64,000 nucleotides of DNA. Origin: Mucor racemosus. Lineage: Eukaryota; Mucoromycota; Mucoromycetes; Mucorales; Mucoraceae. The position numbers and the translations under genes are program-made. The notes beneath the pieces were generated by a model. It made no database searches and had not been told where the DNA came from. It was given only the letters and a program-made list of their open reading frames with translations. The DNA lies in the NCBI GenBank assembly GCA_027405735.1, contig JAPEHQ010000007.1, positions 2,567,001 to 2,631,000 on the forward strand, read 5' to 3'. Below, one piece after another: positions 46,001 to 55,898 of this stretch (position 1 is its first letter; the number at the start of each line of letters is the position of its first letter).

Positions 46001-47735
46001 AGATCTGATCTCTCTACCTACATTGGCTTATCCAAATCCACAACTGCCGTATGATTTACATTGTGATGCTTCTGATGTGGGTTTAGGTGCGTGTGTGGTC
46101 CAACAAGGAAGGCCAATTGCCTATGCAAGTAGAACTTTGAATAGCGCTGAATGCAACTATACTACTACCGAAAAAGAGTGTCTGGCAATTGTGTGGTCGC
46201 TCAAGCAATTCCATCCTTACCTTTATGGCAGCAAGTTTACGATATATACTGATCATGCAGCACTCAAGAGTATTCTCAGTACAAAGCTACCTCGTGGACG
46301 TTTAGCTCGTTGGATAATGGCACTGCAAGAGTATCAACCGTATGATATTGTGCATAAAAAAGGAGTCCTCAACACTGATGCCGATGCTTTGTCAAGAATT
46401 GCGGATGTGAATGTACAAGAACCTTTAAAAGAAATTAGTCAAGAAACTTTTCAAGAACTCCAGAAAATAGATCCGGCAATCAAAGTGATTCTTAGGGATG
46501 GTGTCAAGTTACCTTATATATGGCATAATAATCTAGTGTGTTACTCTGAAGAAGAGAAGGTGGTTCCATTTGTTCCAGTTACTCTCGTCGAGCAAGTCTT
46601 ATATCATGTGCATAGCAAGCCTTATGCAGGACATTTTGGGGTCAAGAAAACATTGGACAAGACTAGAGAAATTGGGTGGTGGCCAAACATGAAGACTGAT
46701 GTTCAAAACTGGGTAAAATCGTGTGAAGGCTGCCAAAGATTCAAAGTTAGGAACGATGTCAAGCGCCCTCCTATGAAGCCGATCACTCCAAGATACGTGG
46801 GGGAAATATGGGCGACTGATATTGCAATTCTGTCTGAAGGATACAATGGTGAAAGATTTCTATTGGTAATGATGGAGTATCTCTCTAAATGGGTTGTAAC
46901 GGTTCCTCTCAAAACAATGGATACACATTCTACTGTACAGGTGTTATTGTACGAAGTGGTTTTGAAGTATGGAATGCCATCAAGAATAATCAGCGACAAT
47001 GGAAGTAATTATATTTCAGAGGCTATGAATATGGTCTGCAAAAGATTGGGAATTGCAAGATCTCTTACGTCGGTAGAACATCCACAGTCTGATGGATTGG
47101 TTGAAAGGATCAACAGAACACTCAAGAGTAGCCTGGCAATTGTAGTTGGCAATGATGCAAGATCCTGGGTACAACACCTTCCATTTGTAACGTTTGCGTA
47201 CAATACGGCAACTCAAGCAAGTACTAGGTTTTCTCCCTTTGAAGTGATGTTTGGACGTAAAGCTACTATGCCTTTACTACCCTCTACTGAAGCTCCGGTA
47301 AATACGAAAGCTACTGGTATACAAGAATGGTCTGAATTCCTCAATGAGAAGATTCCAATTATACATAGCAAGGCTCTCATTAATATCAAAAAGGCTCAAG
47401 AACAACAGGCGAAGCAATATAACAAGAAAACTAAGGAATTGGAAAAACTAAATGTCGGTGATCTGGTGATGAGGAAAAACCATGCAAAGTTAGGTTCTTT
47501 CCCGAAAGTACGTTGGACAGGTCCATGGCAAATCAAGGAGGTCAACAACAAAGAAGGCACATCTTACAAGATCGTAAAACCAGAAGCTCCGAAGCGTGTC
47601 TCTACTGTGAACATCGTAGACCTTAGGCTCTTTCATGAAAGGGAGAATGATGTAGTGGCTCCAAGGCCTTCGGAAAGTGAACCAATCATTAATGCTAGAG
47701 ACACTGCTAGAATCTACGAGAAGGTTGCTTGGTAA
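43011..47735 (+). CDS. Gag-Pol polyprotein of Ty3/gypsy retrotransposon (1574 aa)
   Basis: Single frame without a gag/pol shift. Domains in order: gag with a retrotransposon-gag core (about 255-400, with WVNRYEVLADYLGF and DTLDWFIGLE); CCHC zinc knuckle CYNCGKRGHIKRDC (482-495); aspartic protease DTG (579-581); reverse transcriptase (about 720-900) with FCVDYRNLNKVT, MPYGCVNGPSSF and the catalytic Asp pair 872-873 in FCDDACIFS; RNase H starting HCDASDVGLGA (Asp1019); integrase with an HHCC zinc site from His1199 and the triad Asp1270, Asp1329, Glu1365 (spacing 58 and 35); then a GPY/F-like module WTGPWQIKEV at about 1502. No chromodomain. The order RT-RNaseH-integrase defines Ty3/gypsy. The last 28 codons lie within the 3' LTR. 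The YxDD box is FCDD here, which is unusual. Confidence 0.97.
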   Translation: MANNTSQSKYAPKDLAGEQVNENEERGMGDSNFQDFSSVRGTAMSDVENASQYDGESVREIFMTVKDRYENLVKYCTGGRQAIIDSMQIKLSRAHMVAMSMQHINPHDRGMLQDLIQEQEASAEEDRAQVQHLDSQVEVERMQMLNDLTGMLHAGPGGTMNSLVREFNWPTLGVCQDLGLPMDYQYMIMGTYNPSTIIRDATGGITVQEGPQDTAETIFLKQRIAMLEAQMQKSNQAKVTTKPEEAMKGQVKKMDPVFLERRRRHKFETFSKGTPYEAQQWVNRYEVLADYLGFTNKEKAEELVAVFGGDTLDWFIGLEPSIKNDWEEIKKAFLHMHAQGSDPTLIAFDELKSYKQGDKLMKTFGPEITSLLQRAGIYQPSIQLDYLKDRLKPELEQAVILRGATTLTEGIKIATEIERSLSRAKKTTYMGPVQQYDQENTVEEQQNYQQEYKGKRNNGGKPRFGGYRRDNKKTEGKDNRECYNCGKRGHIKRDCFAKKEHKQNLQELQEAQVQDEQQDRVQKKDELSDDEDIDIFAHLMHNNNQEVNEDQEARYTKGGERFKIKATSMDGKKQDVLVDTGSTISTVSKATVARLGLQEFACKQQIIRYGNTSTQIAASKAIWEFRFNQGDTSRACLLVVPDQNEELILGMDWLEKEDILLHPKEKSVIKNKIQENNNMELVVQELLNKFPNVTKDDDEQSLTTAPYEHSIDTGNAAPTVTRDFRRSPAENEAIQKEVEMMLKKKVIVPSNSDWCSPVVLIKKSDGSFRFCVDYRNLNKVTVKDKFPLPLISDLLEQFQGYSWFTTCDLKSGFWQLSLNKNDGSSRKTAFQAGGSLYEWVSMPYGCVNGPSSFSRLMSIVLKGLPRTVFFCDDACIFSRSLEEHKQDVERVLERLNKFNLRINPKKCQWFSKEVKFLGFLVSGEGIRSNPEKIKVVQDWKPPINKKGLLRFLGFAVFYHKFIDSLSSKAKPLYALLKKDVPYNWTKETQQAFDLVKKDLISLPTLAYPNPQLPYDLHCDASDVGLGACVVQQGRPIAYASRTLNSAECNYTTTEKECLAIVWSLKQFHPYLYGSKFTIYTDHAALKSILSTKLPRGRLARWIMALQEYQPYDIVHKKGVLNTDADALSRIADVNVQEPLKEISQETFQELQKIDPAIKVILRDGVKLPYIWHNNLVCYSEEEKVVPFVPVTLVEQVLYHVHSKPYAGHFGVKKTLDKTREIGWWPNMKTDVQNWVKSCEGCQRFKVRNDVKRPPMKPITPRYVGEIWATDIAILSEGYNGERFLLVMMEYLSKWVVTVPLKTMDTHSTVQVLLYEVVLKYGMPSRIISDNGSNYISEAMNMVCKRLGIARSLTSVEHPQSDGLVERINRTLKSSLAIVVGNDARSWVQHLPFVTFAYNTATQASTRFSPFEVMFGRKATMPLLPSTEAPVNTKATGIQEWSEFLNEKIPIIHSKALINIKKAQEQQAKQYNKKTKELEKLNVGDLVMRKNHAKLGSFPKVRWTGPWQIKEVNNKEGTSYKIVKPEAPKRVSTVNIVDLRLFHERENDVVAPRPSESEPIINARDTARIYEKVAW

Positions 47736-47906
47736 GCATGCGTAGCAAGACCAAGGCATAGACACCTTCTAGAAGTAATCTATTGGTACATGATTAACAA
47801 CCATGTATCCGTAGTCAATTAACATAATAGTATAAATAGCGAGTAAATAATCAATCAATAAACAATTATTCTTTATTCTAAATAACATAATATCTCGGAC
47901 ATTACA
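47651..47906 (+). repeat. 3' LTR of the gypsy element
   Basis: 256 bp, 255 identical to the 5' LTR. It contains the last 28 codons of the gag-pol frame (stop at 47733-47735). The single LTR difference falls in this coding part. Confidence 0.95.
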
Positions 47907-47911
47907 ATTTT

Positions 47912-48680
47912 ATAATACTTGAGAACTTTTTCAAGAATTTACGATGCTGTACCCACTTGATTTGAGCTTATTACTGTAAACCTTTATACATGTTAATATT
48001 TTGTGGTCGTTTATTTGATAATAATATAGTCTTACTTTATAATTATTGCGTTAGAAGTAATTTACATTGGGTTTTATTCTTATTTCTCCAATATCATAAA
48101 CATAAACATGGCCATCACTGAAACCTATTGCCGCCTTTTATCCTCTTTGTCCCAAGCCAATTTATCCAATGCTTTACTAGAACCAACTTAACTACTTACA
48201 AATGGTTCCTCGGTATTTACATTCAAATCCTATAAAATAAATTGACTGGTTCCATCTACAGTAGTATCAAACGTATCATCAGCCCAGCCTATGATAATGT
48301 CAATTTAAAATCAGAAACATCCCATTATCATTGTTATAAGCTATGAAAAGCTTGATTTTTAATAATACAGCAATTAAATAAAAATCAAGGTGATACTAAT
48401 CGCATATGGTATGTATTCAACATCATCTAGTTGAGTTTAATATAGAATAATGCTTTTGAACCCTTTTGAAAATCCTGAAGCAAACGCAAAATCTTGGTCC
48501 TCTAATTTCTATCCATCAAAATGTCGCGATTTCCACCACATAATGAAGGCGCCTTTTGTCAATCTTGGCCTCGTTTTACATTGAGTATCAGTTTTTACCG
48601 ATTGTATTTTCTCTGATTCATTAATATTTGGTTATATTGAACGATAGTGTATTAAATTACAATTTACTAGTATACTGTTG
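47912..48680 (-). repeat. Right arm R (inverted), second part
   Basis: Continuation of the arm after the gypsy element, reading on the minus strand from about 48680. The outer 40 bp are more diverged than the rest, so the exact end is not certain. Confidence 0.6.
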
Positions 48681-48699
48681 GTAGTTTTTTGTTATTATT

Positions 48700-48765
48700 T
48701 AAAAATTTGATCCTATTATTATTATTATAATTATTATTACTGTTATTATTATTATTATTATTACC
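48700..48765. repeat. (ATT)n microsatellite
   Basis: Imperfect TTATTA run between the right arm and repeat S. Confidence 0.7.
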
Positions 48766-48814
48766 ATTAATTATAAATGTCAAACTGATTGATGATTCAT
48801 ACAGTATATCATAT

Positions 48815-49580
48815 TACTATTTCGCATTGGTAGAGATTGCAGTGAAATTCCATACTAAAAACGCTTGATAATAATAAAATAACTTAAATTTCAAGCGTCG
48901 CTCATAAAATATGATGCCACTTAAAATGTGAACAACAATAATAAACAAACGTTTCAATTGAACACAATAACAAATGCATGCTAAAAATATGAAATACCTT
49001 TTTGAACCATACATGTCGTGTAGATGATAGCACCCTTGATCACGGTGTAATCAATTACACAAACGACGTATGTATCAAAACAGGATTCTATCCAAATCAA
49101 TAGTAATAATAAACAAAGATATCAACTTAGTCAACTGCTCATCTATATTGAGGTTGTACTATATATAAATAAGATTCAAGCATATAAAAATTACCCCTTA
49201 ATTCAATGTGACATAAAATAGATATAATAACAATAATAAAAAAGCATTTCCCAAAAGGTCGATATTGTCACTCTTGACATCAATCCCTTATGGTCAATGC
49301 TCTACATGATTTACCCCCCCTTAAAATATTAAACCAATAACAATGTACTCAAAACTAGAAGATGACTAAATATACATTCATTCAAGTCCTCTGATAGTAT
49401 CCAAGTTTTCCAAATCACTATAAATACCCTTATACTTTTTCATTTATTTTAAATGTTCGGAAATCTTTTGTAATAAAAACTTTAGCTGATTATAATTGTA
49501 TTTCTACTGCTTTTATTTTTATATTTTTTTATTTTAGTAAACAACTTCTTTATTTACTGCAGAGATTATACAATTGATAT
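48815..49580 (-). repeat. Repeat S, copy 2
   Basis: Inverted match of 6311-7068. The similarity extends at its upstream side to about CTCTGCAGTAAAT (near 49557), i.e. into the last codons of the frame at 49534-49761. Confidence 0.5.
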
Positions 49581-49761
49581 CTGCATTTAACAGTGGTGGA
49601 TTGGGAAGTTGGTGTCTATCTTTAGTTTGATGTTTGATGAATAATAATGCGTACTTTGGTTTTCCAGTATAATTTATAATTCTAGGTGTTTCTACTCCTA
49701 AAAATTGAATTTCCAAATGCAACTGCATCTGTTGAATATCACTTGGGTTTTTTCTGTGCAT
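49534..49761 (-). CDS. Hypothetical protein or element ORF end (75 aa)
   Basis: A minus-strand frame, MHRKNPSDIQQMQLHLEIQF to the end NKEVVY, with ordinary amino-acid composition. No domain is recognised. Its last codons and everything downstream belong to repeat S, so it is either the 3' end of a mobile-element gene or a gene truncated by S. The flanking plus-strand frame at 49800-50051 has no ATG start and no recognisable domain either. Confidence 0.3.
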   Translation of the reverse strand: MHRKNPSDIQQMQLHLEIQFLGVETPRIINYTGKPKYALLFIKHQTKDRHQLPNPPLLNADINCIISAVNKEVVY

Positions 49762-50059
49762 TGTAGCTCATGTTATAATAACTCTCATTTTGGCAAATAT
49801 TGCTTAAACATTCATCCATATTCAATTTTTGTGATATACAGCTTAATATTAATGTATTAACATTAAGTTTTGTTTATATCTCCATCAAAAATTGGCATTT
49901 TTTTCCAGATGATGTCTACTACCAATTTCTGGAAAGCTCTATCATCATTTCCAAAAAGAAAAAATACACCTTAATTTGCTACATTTCCCAAAGTAATGAA
50001 GACGAAAAACTGACAAATGCATGTCCACAAGTACGGGAATTAAAATTGTAGACCTCAGG

Positions 50060-50245
50060 AGGGCATCTAGCTCAATGGGTAGCGCATGCGTTGCAGATTC
50101 AGTGCGGCATACGTATTCGTGAGTTCGTGAGGTCAAACCCGCTAAAGGGGAAGCCCTTTGGCATCAGGATATGAATTTCGAAAGAGAATCTCCGATGACC
50201 CTTGCTTCTCATCGAATGTGATCCTCCTTTTTTTTTCTTAGTAAT
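50060..50245 (+). repeat. Possible tRNA-derived SINE
   Basis: The first part resembles a tRNA gene: CATCTAGCTCAATGGGTAGC fits the polymerase III A box, and about 55 bp later GTGAGGTCAAACCC is a poor B box. The anticodon-region sequence TTGCAGAT would read Cys, but the anticodon stem does not pair, so it is not a functional tRNA. A tRNA-unrelated body (to about 50230) and a T-rich tail follow. No second copy was found in the window. Confidence 0.35.
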
Positions 50246-50525
50246 TTTTGCATATGTCTAGCAAATTTTTTCCTTTTTAATTAATGCATATGATATGCAT
50301 ACTAGTGAATTTGGCTGGCAAAACCCGGATCGACACCAATACTAACAGCATCCATAGATCATTGTAAGTTCAGCCAGTTTGATCAACAAGTTGTTTACCT
50401 GCTACTTACACCTACTAACATTAGCAAGCCCATCAGTTCTTCTCAACGAATATGAACCCAAATGACCTCCCGTTGCAATGGCAGGTACTTTTAGCGCTGA
50501 TCCGCAGAATTGCAAAAGGTTTAGC

Positions 50526-51392
50526 CTCGTAGTATATTTTCAGGTTTGATGAATAATACTTAAAAAAGCATACAATTAAAAGAGAATGGGTAATGAATAA
50601 GTTCTTCAACTGTATGATAAAAACAAGATATCGTTTATTTAGATATAAAAGTATGGTCTTTTATATTGATTTGGCATTGAGATCCCGAGACGTAATTTAA
50701 GGCACTATTGAACCATTAGATCCGTTTGACAGTAATCTATGGATTGAAATGAATCAATCATAATTTAACCGTTCTTGCAGAGCTTGTGAGTTGCTTTGTT
50801 TCAATGCTGCGCTAATTGTGCTTAAATGTTGATTTGATAGCTACTTGATTGATTACCCACTGGGATGAAATAATATGGTATCATAATTGATGAGGTCCAA
50901 GCATTCTTGGTAATTACTGGAATAAATTTAGTACGCTAGGAGTTTCTTATATCGGATATCAAGACTTTACACTTCAATACATATCGTAGTCAATAGATTG
51001 TAGGATGTATTGATACTGTAGAAGGTGATAACATATGGCACTTGGTGGCATACAACATAGTATATAATTCATATTTTTGCCAATGGTCACTCTTCCAAAA
51101 AAAAAAGCCGAACAATCTCCGGAAGCGGCCATCTAATAATATTTCCAAGCTTTAAATCTCTAGAAAAAATTACCGGACAGCCCGGACGCGGTTATTTAAA
51201 TATTACAAGCAGCTATAAAGTGCAGGTATTGAAATTTCATACAAAAATTAAGGTTCGACTGTATTGCTATTAATTATTCAAAGGCTTATTTTAAGTAAAG
51301 TATAAATACACCCTACAACGTTATTAGCCTAATAACGAATTTAACTTGAAAAGTATAATAAGATGATACAACCGGATTCAAAAAAAGTCCAT
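50526..51392 (+). repeat. Blocks U and V, contiguous copy
   Basis: The longest undisturbed copy. It provides the empty sites that define LTR X2, the hAT MITE, and LTR T copies 2 and 3. U ends at ACAACA (51057); V starts with the A-run before GCCGAACAATCTCCGG and ends at GATTCAAAAAAAGTCCAT. No ORF. Confidence 0.65.
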
Positions 51393-51837
51393 AAAATCAC
51401 AAATTTAAAGGATTTATATATAAAAGCACTACGGTCGACCTGTGCTGCGCAAGATGATTTTGTTGTGCCCAGTTGGGTTGCACACTATAGCCTGATGAGT
51501 TGTTGCGCCCACTGAATAATAAATAAAAAGATAACAAGATGCACATGGGCACAACAAAAGAAACTGCACACGAGCATAACGAAAAGCCCGTATGTCCAGA
51601 GTTATAGATTCTATCCATGTGCATGACATCAATCCCATGTGTGCATAATAGTAGAATTGCCCATAAGCATATCCTTATGCCTATTTGTGCATAATAATAA
51701 AATATGACCATGAGCATAATGAGCTGATTGTATAGGTACGAATTGGTTTGTACATGAGCATCGTGCCTTTCTCAAAATTTCATTGCATTTTTTACTGGAA
51801 TGGGTTTTTGAATTACATTTGTTTTTATTGGTATAGA
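51393..51837 (+). repeat. Block W, complete copy with TGTGC/GCACA cluster
   Basis: Uninterrupted copy of the motif cluster (about 51425-51765) plus the short link to block B that copy 1 and the piggyBac-bearing copy have lost or interrupted. Confidence 0.6.
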
Positions 51838-52275
51838 TTATAGACAATACAATTTAATACGTTGTTGATGTAGAGCAATACATGCAAGAGACAATATATT
51901 TACGATTATCATTATTTGTAAATATTTTTATAGCTATAATAATGTTTACAGCAACAATGGTTTTTGCTCGAGCATAAACTTAAATAAAACTTACTGCTTA
52001 CATTTATATGCAAGCTAAATATAAGATTATAAATGTTACTTTATCACTCATAAAATTTAAACAAATTAACCTTCTTTAAACTTACTATTTTGGTTTATAA
52101 TTGTCAGCTGTAAAAAGATTTGTTTTCAAGTATAGTTACGATCCGAACTATGGTTATTAGGCAAGACATCAGATTATTCTTTTTTTTTTTGTGTGTTTCT
52201 ATAACATTTAAAATTACATCACTTTCTGGAACATTTCGTGAGCTTGTAGCCAGTTCTAGCTTTTCATTGAGTAGA
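51838..52275 (+). repeat. Block B, truncated copy
   Basis: Matches 41172-41640 and 63362-63810, then ends at about 52275 in unrelated AT-rich DNA. The arm that would follow is missing. Confidence 0.6.
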
Positions 52276-54795
52276 TATAAAAAAATGTAATTTGGACCTT
52301 CCGGAATTCATTATTAACGAATTTATTATAATACTTAGAAGCGTTTTATTGAAAGGTAAACGTATAGAAATCAATCAAATGAAAAAGTACCGGTTTATTA
52401 TGAGCTTATAGAGAGGGTTTATATGCCAGTTGGATGAGTGTATTACATGTGAATGATAATATAACTAGAATGAACGTATGTAGTATGTATATTGTGTGAA
52501 TACAATGGAACCATACTTCTATGATTCAATAGTAACAAATGGTAGACGCATGGAATGCAGCATTGCCCGATTTGCATGTTAAACATCATGGTTTGACAGA
52601 TATTCTAAACTAGTAATTCGATAATTCCTAATTCTGGTAGATCGAGAAGATTTAAACCACCAAGTTTCTTGTGATTAGACTTTGTAAACGATAAAGCTCT
52701 AGATAGAGTATGCATCGTGAAAATAAAATTATTCGTAAAAAGTGTTGCAATCATAAAATAGTTTTTTTGTATAGATAGGAGAACCTCAATACGAAGTGAT
52801 GAATGTAAAGTCTTTAAATATTCTAAAAATTTTAACATTGGGGGAAGGGGCTGATCCTTTATGTCTGAGTGTAATGGGAATCAGGTACATAAAAGATACA
52901 CACAATTATTGTATTCATATGAAGCTTATGTCTTTATAAACTCCAAGATTAATACGCTAAATTATTTTTCTAGCAGCAATACACATATAGCACTTTAGTT
53001 AAAGACGGCTATTGCGAATGAATCATTACAAGGTCCCGTCCATGCATATTACACAATACATAGTAACCGGCAGGACAGCGATGATACCCATATCAGGTTA
53101 GTTGCTTTATTATAACTCATCTGGTCTTACAAGCAGATGTTACATTTCGATTTGTGAAAATACAAAAATAAAATCCAGAAAAACCATTAATTTTTTTTTT
53201 TACCATTTTGATAAACGTGGAAAGGTTGAACATGGATAAACAAATGCATCTAATTTAAAAAAGAAAAATGGTGTTTGTTTACTTTACTAGCACAGCAACC
53301 GATTGGTGATCACGAATAGTCTAAATTCTACGACAAATGTGTCTGAAACAAGACGAGTAGCAACATGGCAACTTTATATCGCTACTGTACTACATTTAAA
53401 AAAAAAAGGGAGTACCTTGTAATCAGCCTAAGAATGCGTTTATTTCTTGGAAATATACTTGAGCATGAAACTGTTGAAACAAATTTCATTTCAGTGTCCA
53501 ATATAATTTCTTTTACATCCTCATTTGAAACAATCGATGTCAATGTATGGCAATTCGAGGTAATCTTCTAGAATAGCGGCATTCCAACTTTTTCGATTGA
53601 TTTCATGTTGTGCAGAGTACTGCTATTGCTGTCTTTGACTAGCACGCTAATCAAAGAAGTAAACGGTATTATTTGTTCCAATTGGAAGTCTAGCCGTTGA
53701 ATTTGAGTTTTTTTTTCCCTAATTTACAATTACTTTACGCCCTTGTATTCCGTTGATTGAAAAGGCAAAAGATATTGTGGCAATAAATCAAATGATACAA
53801 TGTCAACATATTAAAAGCCATAAATGGTTTGATCCGCACAGAATAGTGCTTCCGCTTTCAATTTACTAGATGTTTGAAAACGCCACCTAGTTTTCTGAAT
53901 AAATTTGGACAATTGTGCGAGATTAAATTGACCAGATTTTGGCCAGATTTTGGCCAAATATGGTCAGATAAGATTAGAACATCTGGGCAACTTATTTTCG
54001 AACAAGCTGGGCAAAAATGGCGCCATGCTAAAAAAAACGGACATATACTCGCATTTTGGCAATTGTAAATAAGTGTGCAAATTTATTACGAGCGAATGCA
54101 GTTTAGTAGGTCTTATTTCTGGAAGAGAATCCTCGGAATATATGTTATCCGATACAATGAAATGCTACTCATTTCGACTGGCAGCGCAGTAAATAAAATG
54201 AAAAAAGTGATCTTGATTTTTGTCAAAAGGGGATTGGTGTATGTAATTTCCAAAGTAGGATTTAATTACTTCAACTGTTGAACTGGTTACAATTAAACCT
54301 AAAATAGGATTGACATCGATCACAGTTGTTACTGTACATCTTTGATATACGACACCCCCCAAAAGAAGGTTATACATGCAGTGATAGTCAAATGATAGTG
54401 GTGCAAGTGCTGTCGCCGCTCTTTTTCCCTGAATTTGTCTGTGGTTTTTCCTTTATTAATCCCCGTCTATATTTTACTTTATAATTTTTTGCTCACAAGC
54501 ACAATATCAATAACGATCAAGTATTACAATGAGAAAACGAGATCGTAATTTAGGGGAGTTATAATATACAAATACATTTTTTAGCGTTATCAAATGTATG
54601 ATGGTCGGCTTTACGGATTAAGTTATTAGAAGAAGAAAAAAAAAACACATAAAAACATCTTCTTTTCTTTTCCCTTAACCCTGCTCTTCTACTTTTGCAT
54701 CTCTTTCTTTTTTATTTGAAAAGTCTGTATAGGTAAGAAAAGAATACAAACAAGGAAATCAACTATCAAACTAACAAAAAAGTCATTTAGATGAA
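52276..54795. other. 2.5 kb without a recognised gene
   Basis: Several open frames of 65-80 codons (for example 52605-52838 minus and 53365-53571 plus) have fairly normal composition but no domain. Near 53935 the words CCAGATTTTGG and GGCCAGATTTTGG repeat. A pyrimidine-rich TTCTTTTCTTTTCCC tract at 54660-54715 probably belongs to the promoter of the next gene. Confidence 0.4.
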
Positions 54796-55629
54796 ATGAT
54801 ACCTTTTGATGTTATATTGGTCATTTTACAATTTGTTGATCAGGAGACAATGTATGAATTTAGTCTTAGTTGTCAAACAATTTCGCCGCATGCATTAAGA
54901 CACTTGTGGAATATGCCATATATTACAAATTCGACATCATTTTATATGTTAACTAACACTTTAAACCTGCAAATGCCGCTACATCCTTATAAACATTGGA
55001 TATCTGGATTAGCACTTCACTTTAATACTTTATATGAAGCAATACCAGATCAACTATTTAGTAGTCTATTTCAGTTGAATCTAGAGATATTATCTTTGGG
55101 GCAGTTACATATTAACGAAGAAAATGTGCAATTTAAGCAATTTCTATGTCATCATTTAAATCAAGGGATAGCTGAAGTACACATGTATCAGTGTTCATCA
55201 ATAGTATTGCGTTCATTACTAAATGCTCTTCAAGAACAGGTGCGTCCTTATTTACGCACATTATGTATAAGCCAATGCCATTTATCAGATCATCAAATAA
55301 TACCTGTAGTAGCTCATTGTCCCGGCTTGAAAAGCTTAAAATTAGATAAATGCGGCTGCTTATCTGATCAAGGGTTGATAGCAATAGCCAACAATTGTAA
55401 ATTATTGGACACTTTATTAGTTACATTACCATCGAATATTATACAATCAAATACTATTACAACAAAAACATTAGAAGCGCTGGAAACTCATTGCTTGTCA
55501 TTAAGATCTTTTGTTTGTGGCGGTCAAATTAGAATAACAAGACATATCAATCAAGAGCCTACAAGATACTATCATTTTGCCATTACTACCAATACTGATT
55601 ATTTGCCCTCCTTTGACGTAGGCATATAA
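54796..55629 (+). CDS. F-box/LRR-like protein (277 aa)
   Basis: Intronless. The N-terminus IPFDVILVILQFVDQETMYE looks like an F-box-like helix pair (DVILxILxFVD), the part that docks to Skp1 in SCF ubiquitin ligases. The C-terminal half has leucine-rich repeats of the AMN1/cysteine-containing type: LRTLCISQCHLSDHQIIPVV, CPGLKSLKLDKCGCLSDQGL and CKLLDTLLVTL. It is short for the family, with about four repeats recognisable. Another ATG lies 5 bp upstream but runs at once into a stop, so 54796 is the start. The target protein is unknown. Confidence 0.75.
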   Translation: MIPFDVILVILQFVDQETMYEFSLSCQTISPHALRHLWNMPYITNSTSFYMLTNTLNLQMPLHPYKHWISGLALHFNTLYEAIPDQLFSSLFQLNLEILSLGQLHINEENVQFKQFLCHHLNQGIAEVHMYQCSSIVLRSLLNALQEQVRPYLRTLCISQCHLSDHQIIPVVAHCPGLKSLKLDKCGCLSDQGLIAIANNCKLLDTLLVTLPSNIIQSNTITTKTLEALETHCLSLRSFVCGGQIRITRHINQEPTRYYHFAITTNTDYLPSFDVGI

Positions 55630-55898
55630 ATAAAAAGTTAAATAATACTATATTAAATATCAAAATAATAAATTTAGAGTTATCATACATACAAGAATGA
55701 TGTTTGGATCCTTGAGTGAAGCTGCCTTCCTTTCTTGCAAAGTGTCTGATTAGGGCATGTCCATGATAGCAGTGACCACGTCGGTTTATGAATGTTGTGG
55801 CAGTAGCAATGATTTACGACGGAACTAGAATGAAGCAACTTTTTTCAAAGATTTTTCGCTTGTTTTCAACTAATTCAACACAAAGAAAACTTGATAAA
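55630..55898. promoter_or_regulatory. Intergenic/5' leader of SYF2
   Basis: 269 bp. The SYF2 frame stays open upstream to ATG 55788 and would add about 37 residues including MKQLFSKIFRLFSTNSTQRK, which has a presequence-like composition. For a spliceosome protein the ATG at 55899 is more likely. Confidence 0.4.

Larger units (their letters stand above)
42738..47906 (+). mobile_element. Full-length Ty3/gypsy LTR retrotransposon (5169 bp)
   Basis: Two 256-bp LTRs (42738-42993 and 47651-47906), both TGTAGTGG..ACATTACA, differ at a single base. The element is flanked by perfect 5-bp duplications ATTTT (42733-42737 and 47907-47911). A purine-rich tract, GAAAGGGAGAATGA (47637-47650), directly precedes the 3' LTR. 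A likely primer-binding site starting TGGTGGAGAAGC follows the 5' LTR at 42995. One uninterrupted gag-pol frame fills the interior. Near-identical LTRs and an open frame indicate a very recent insertion, probably still competent. Confidence 0.97.
33419..48680. mobile_element. Large palindromic repeat element with piggyBac-like core
   Basis: Arm R-P runs from 33419 to 36545 and recurs inverted from 41785 to 48680. Between them lie block U, V, the start of W, a piggyBac-like transposase, and block B. The arms are roughly 2 kb each once nested insertions are removed: LTR Y, LTR U with LTR X2 in it, and in the right arm the gypsy element. Related but shorter arrangements lacking the transposase lie at 445-6325, 50526-52275 and 62952-64000. 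That the transposase belongs to the same element is inference from its position. Confidence 0.45.

Noticed and set aside
50060..50135. A functional tRNA-Cys gene
   Set aside because: The A box is good but the anticodon stem does not pair and the T arm is poor; a tRNA-derived repeat fits better.
53874..54068. A gene with Trp/Gly/Gln-rich product
   Set aside because: The frame depends on a short internal duplication (CCAGATTTTGG words) and has no domain, start context or conserved neighbour.
55788..55898. Mitochondrial presequence on SYF2
   Set aside because: The upstream in-frame codons resemble one by chance; SYF2 is a nuclear spliceosome protein and its usual basic N-terminus starts at 55899.
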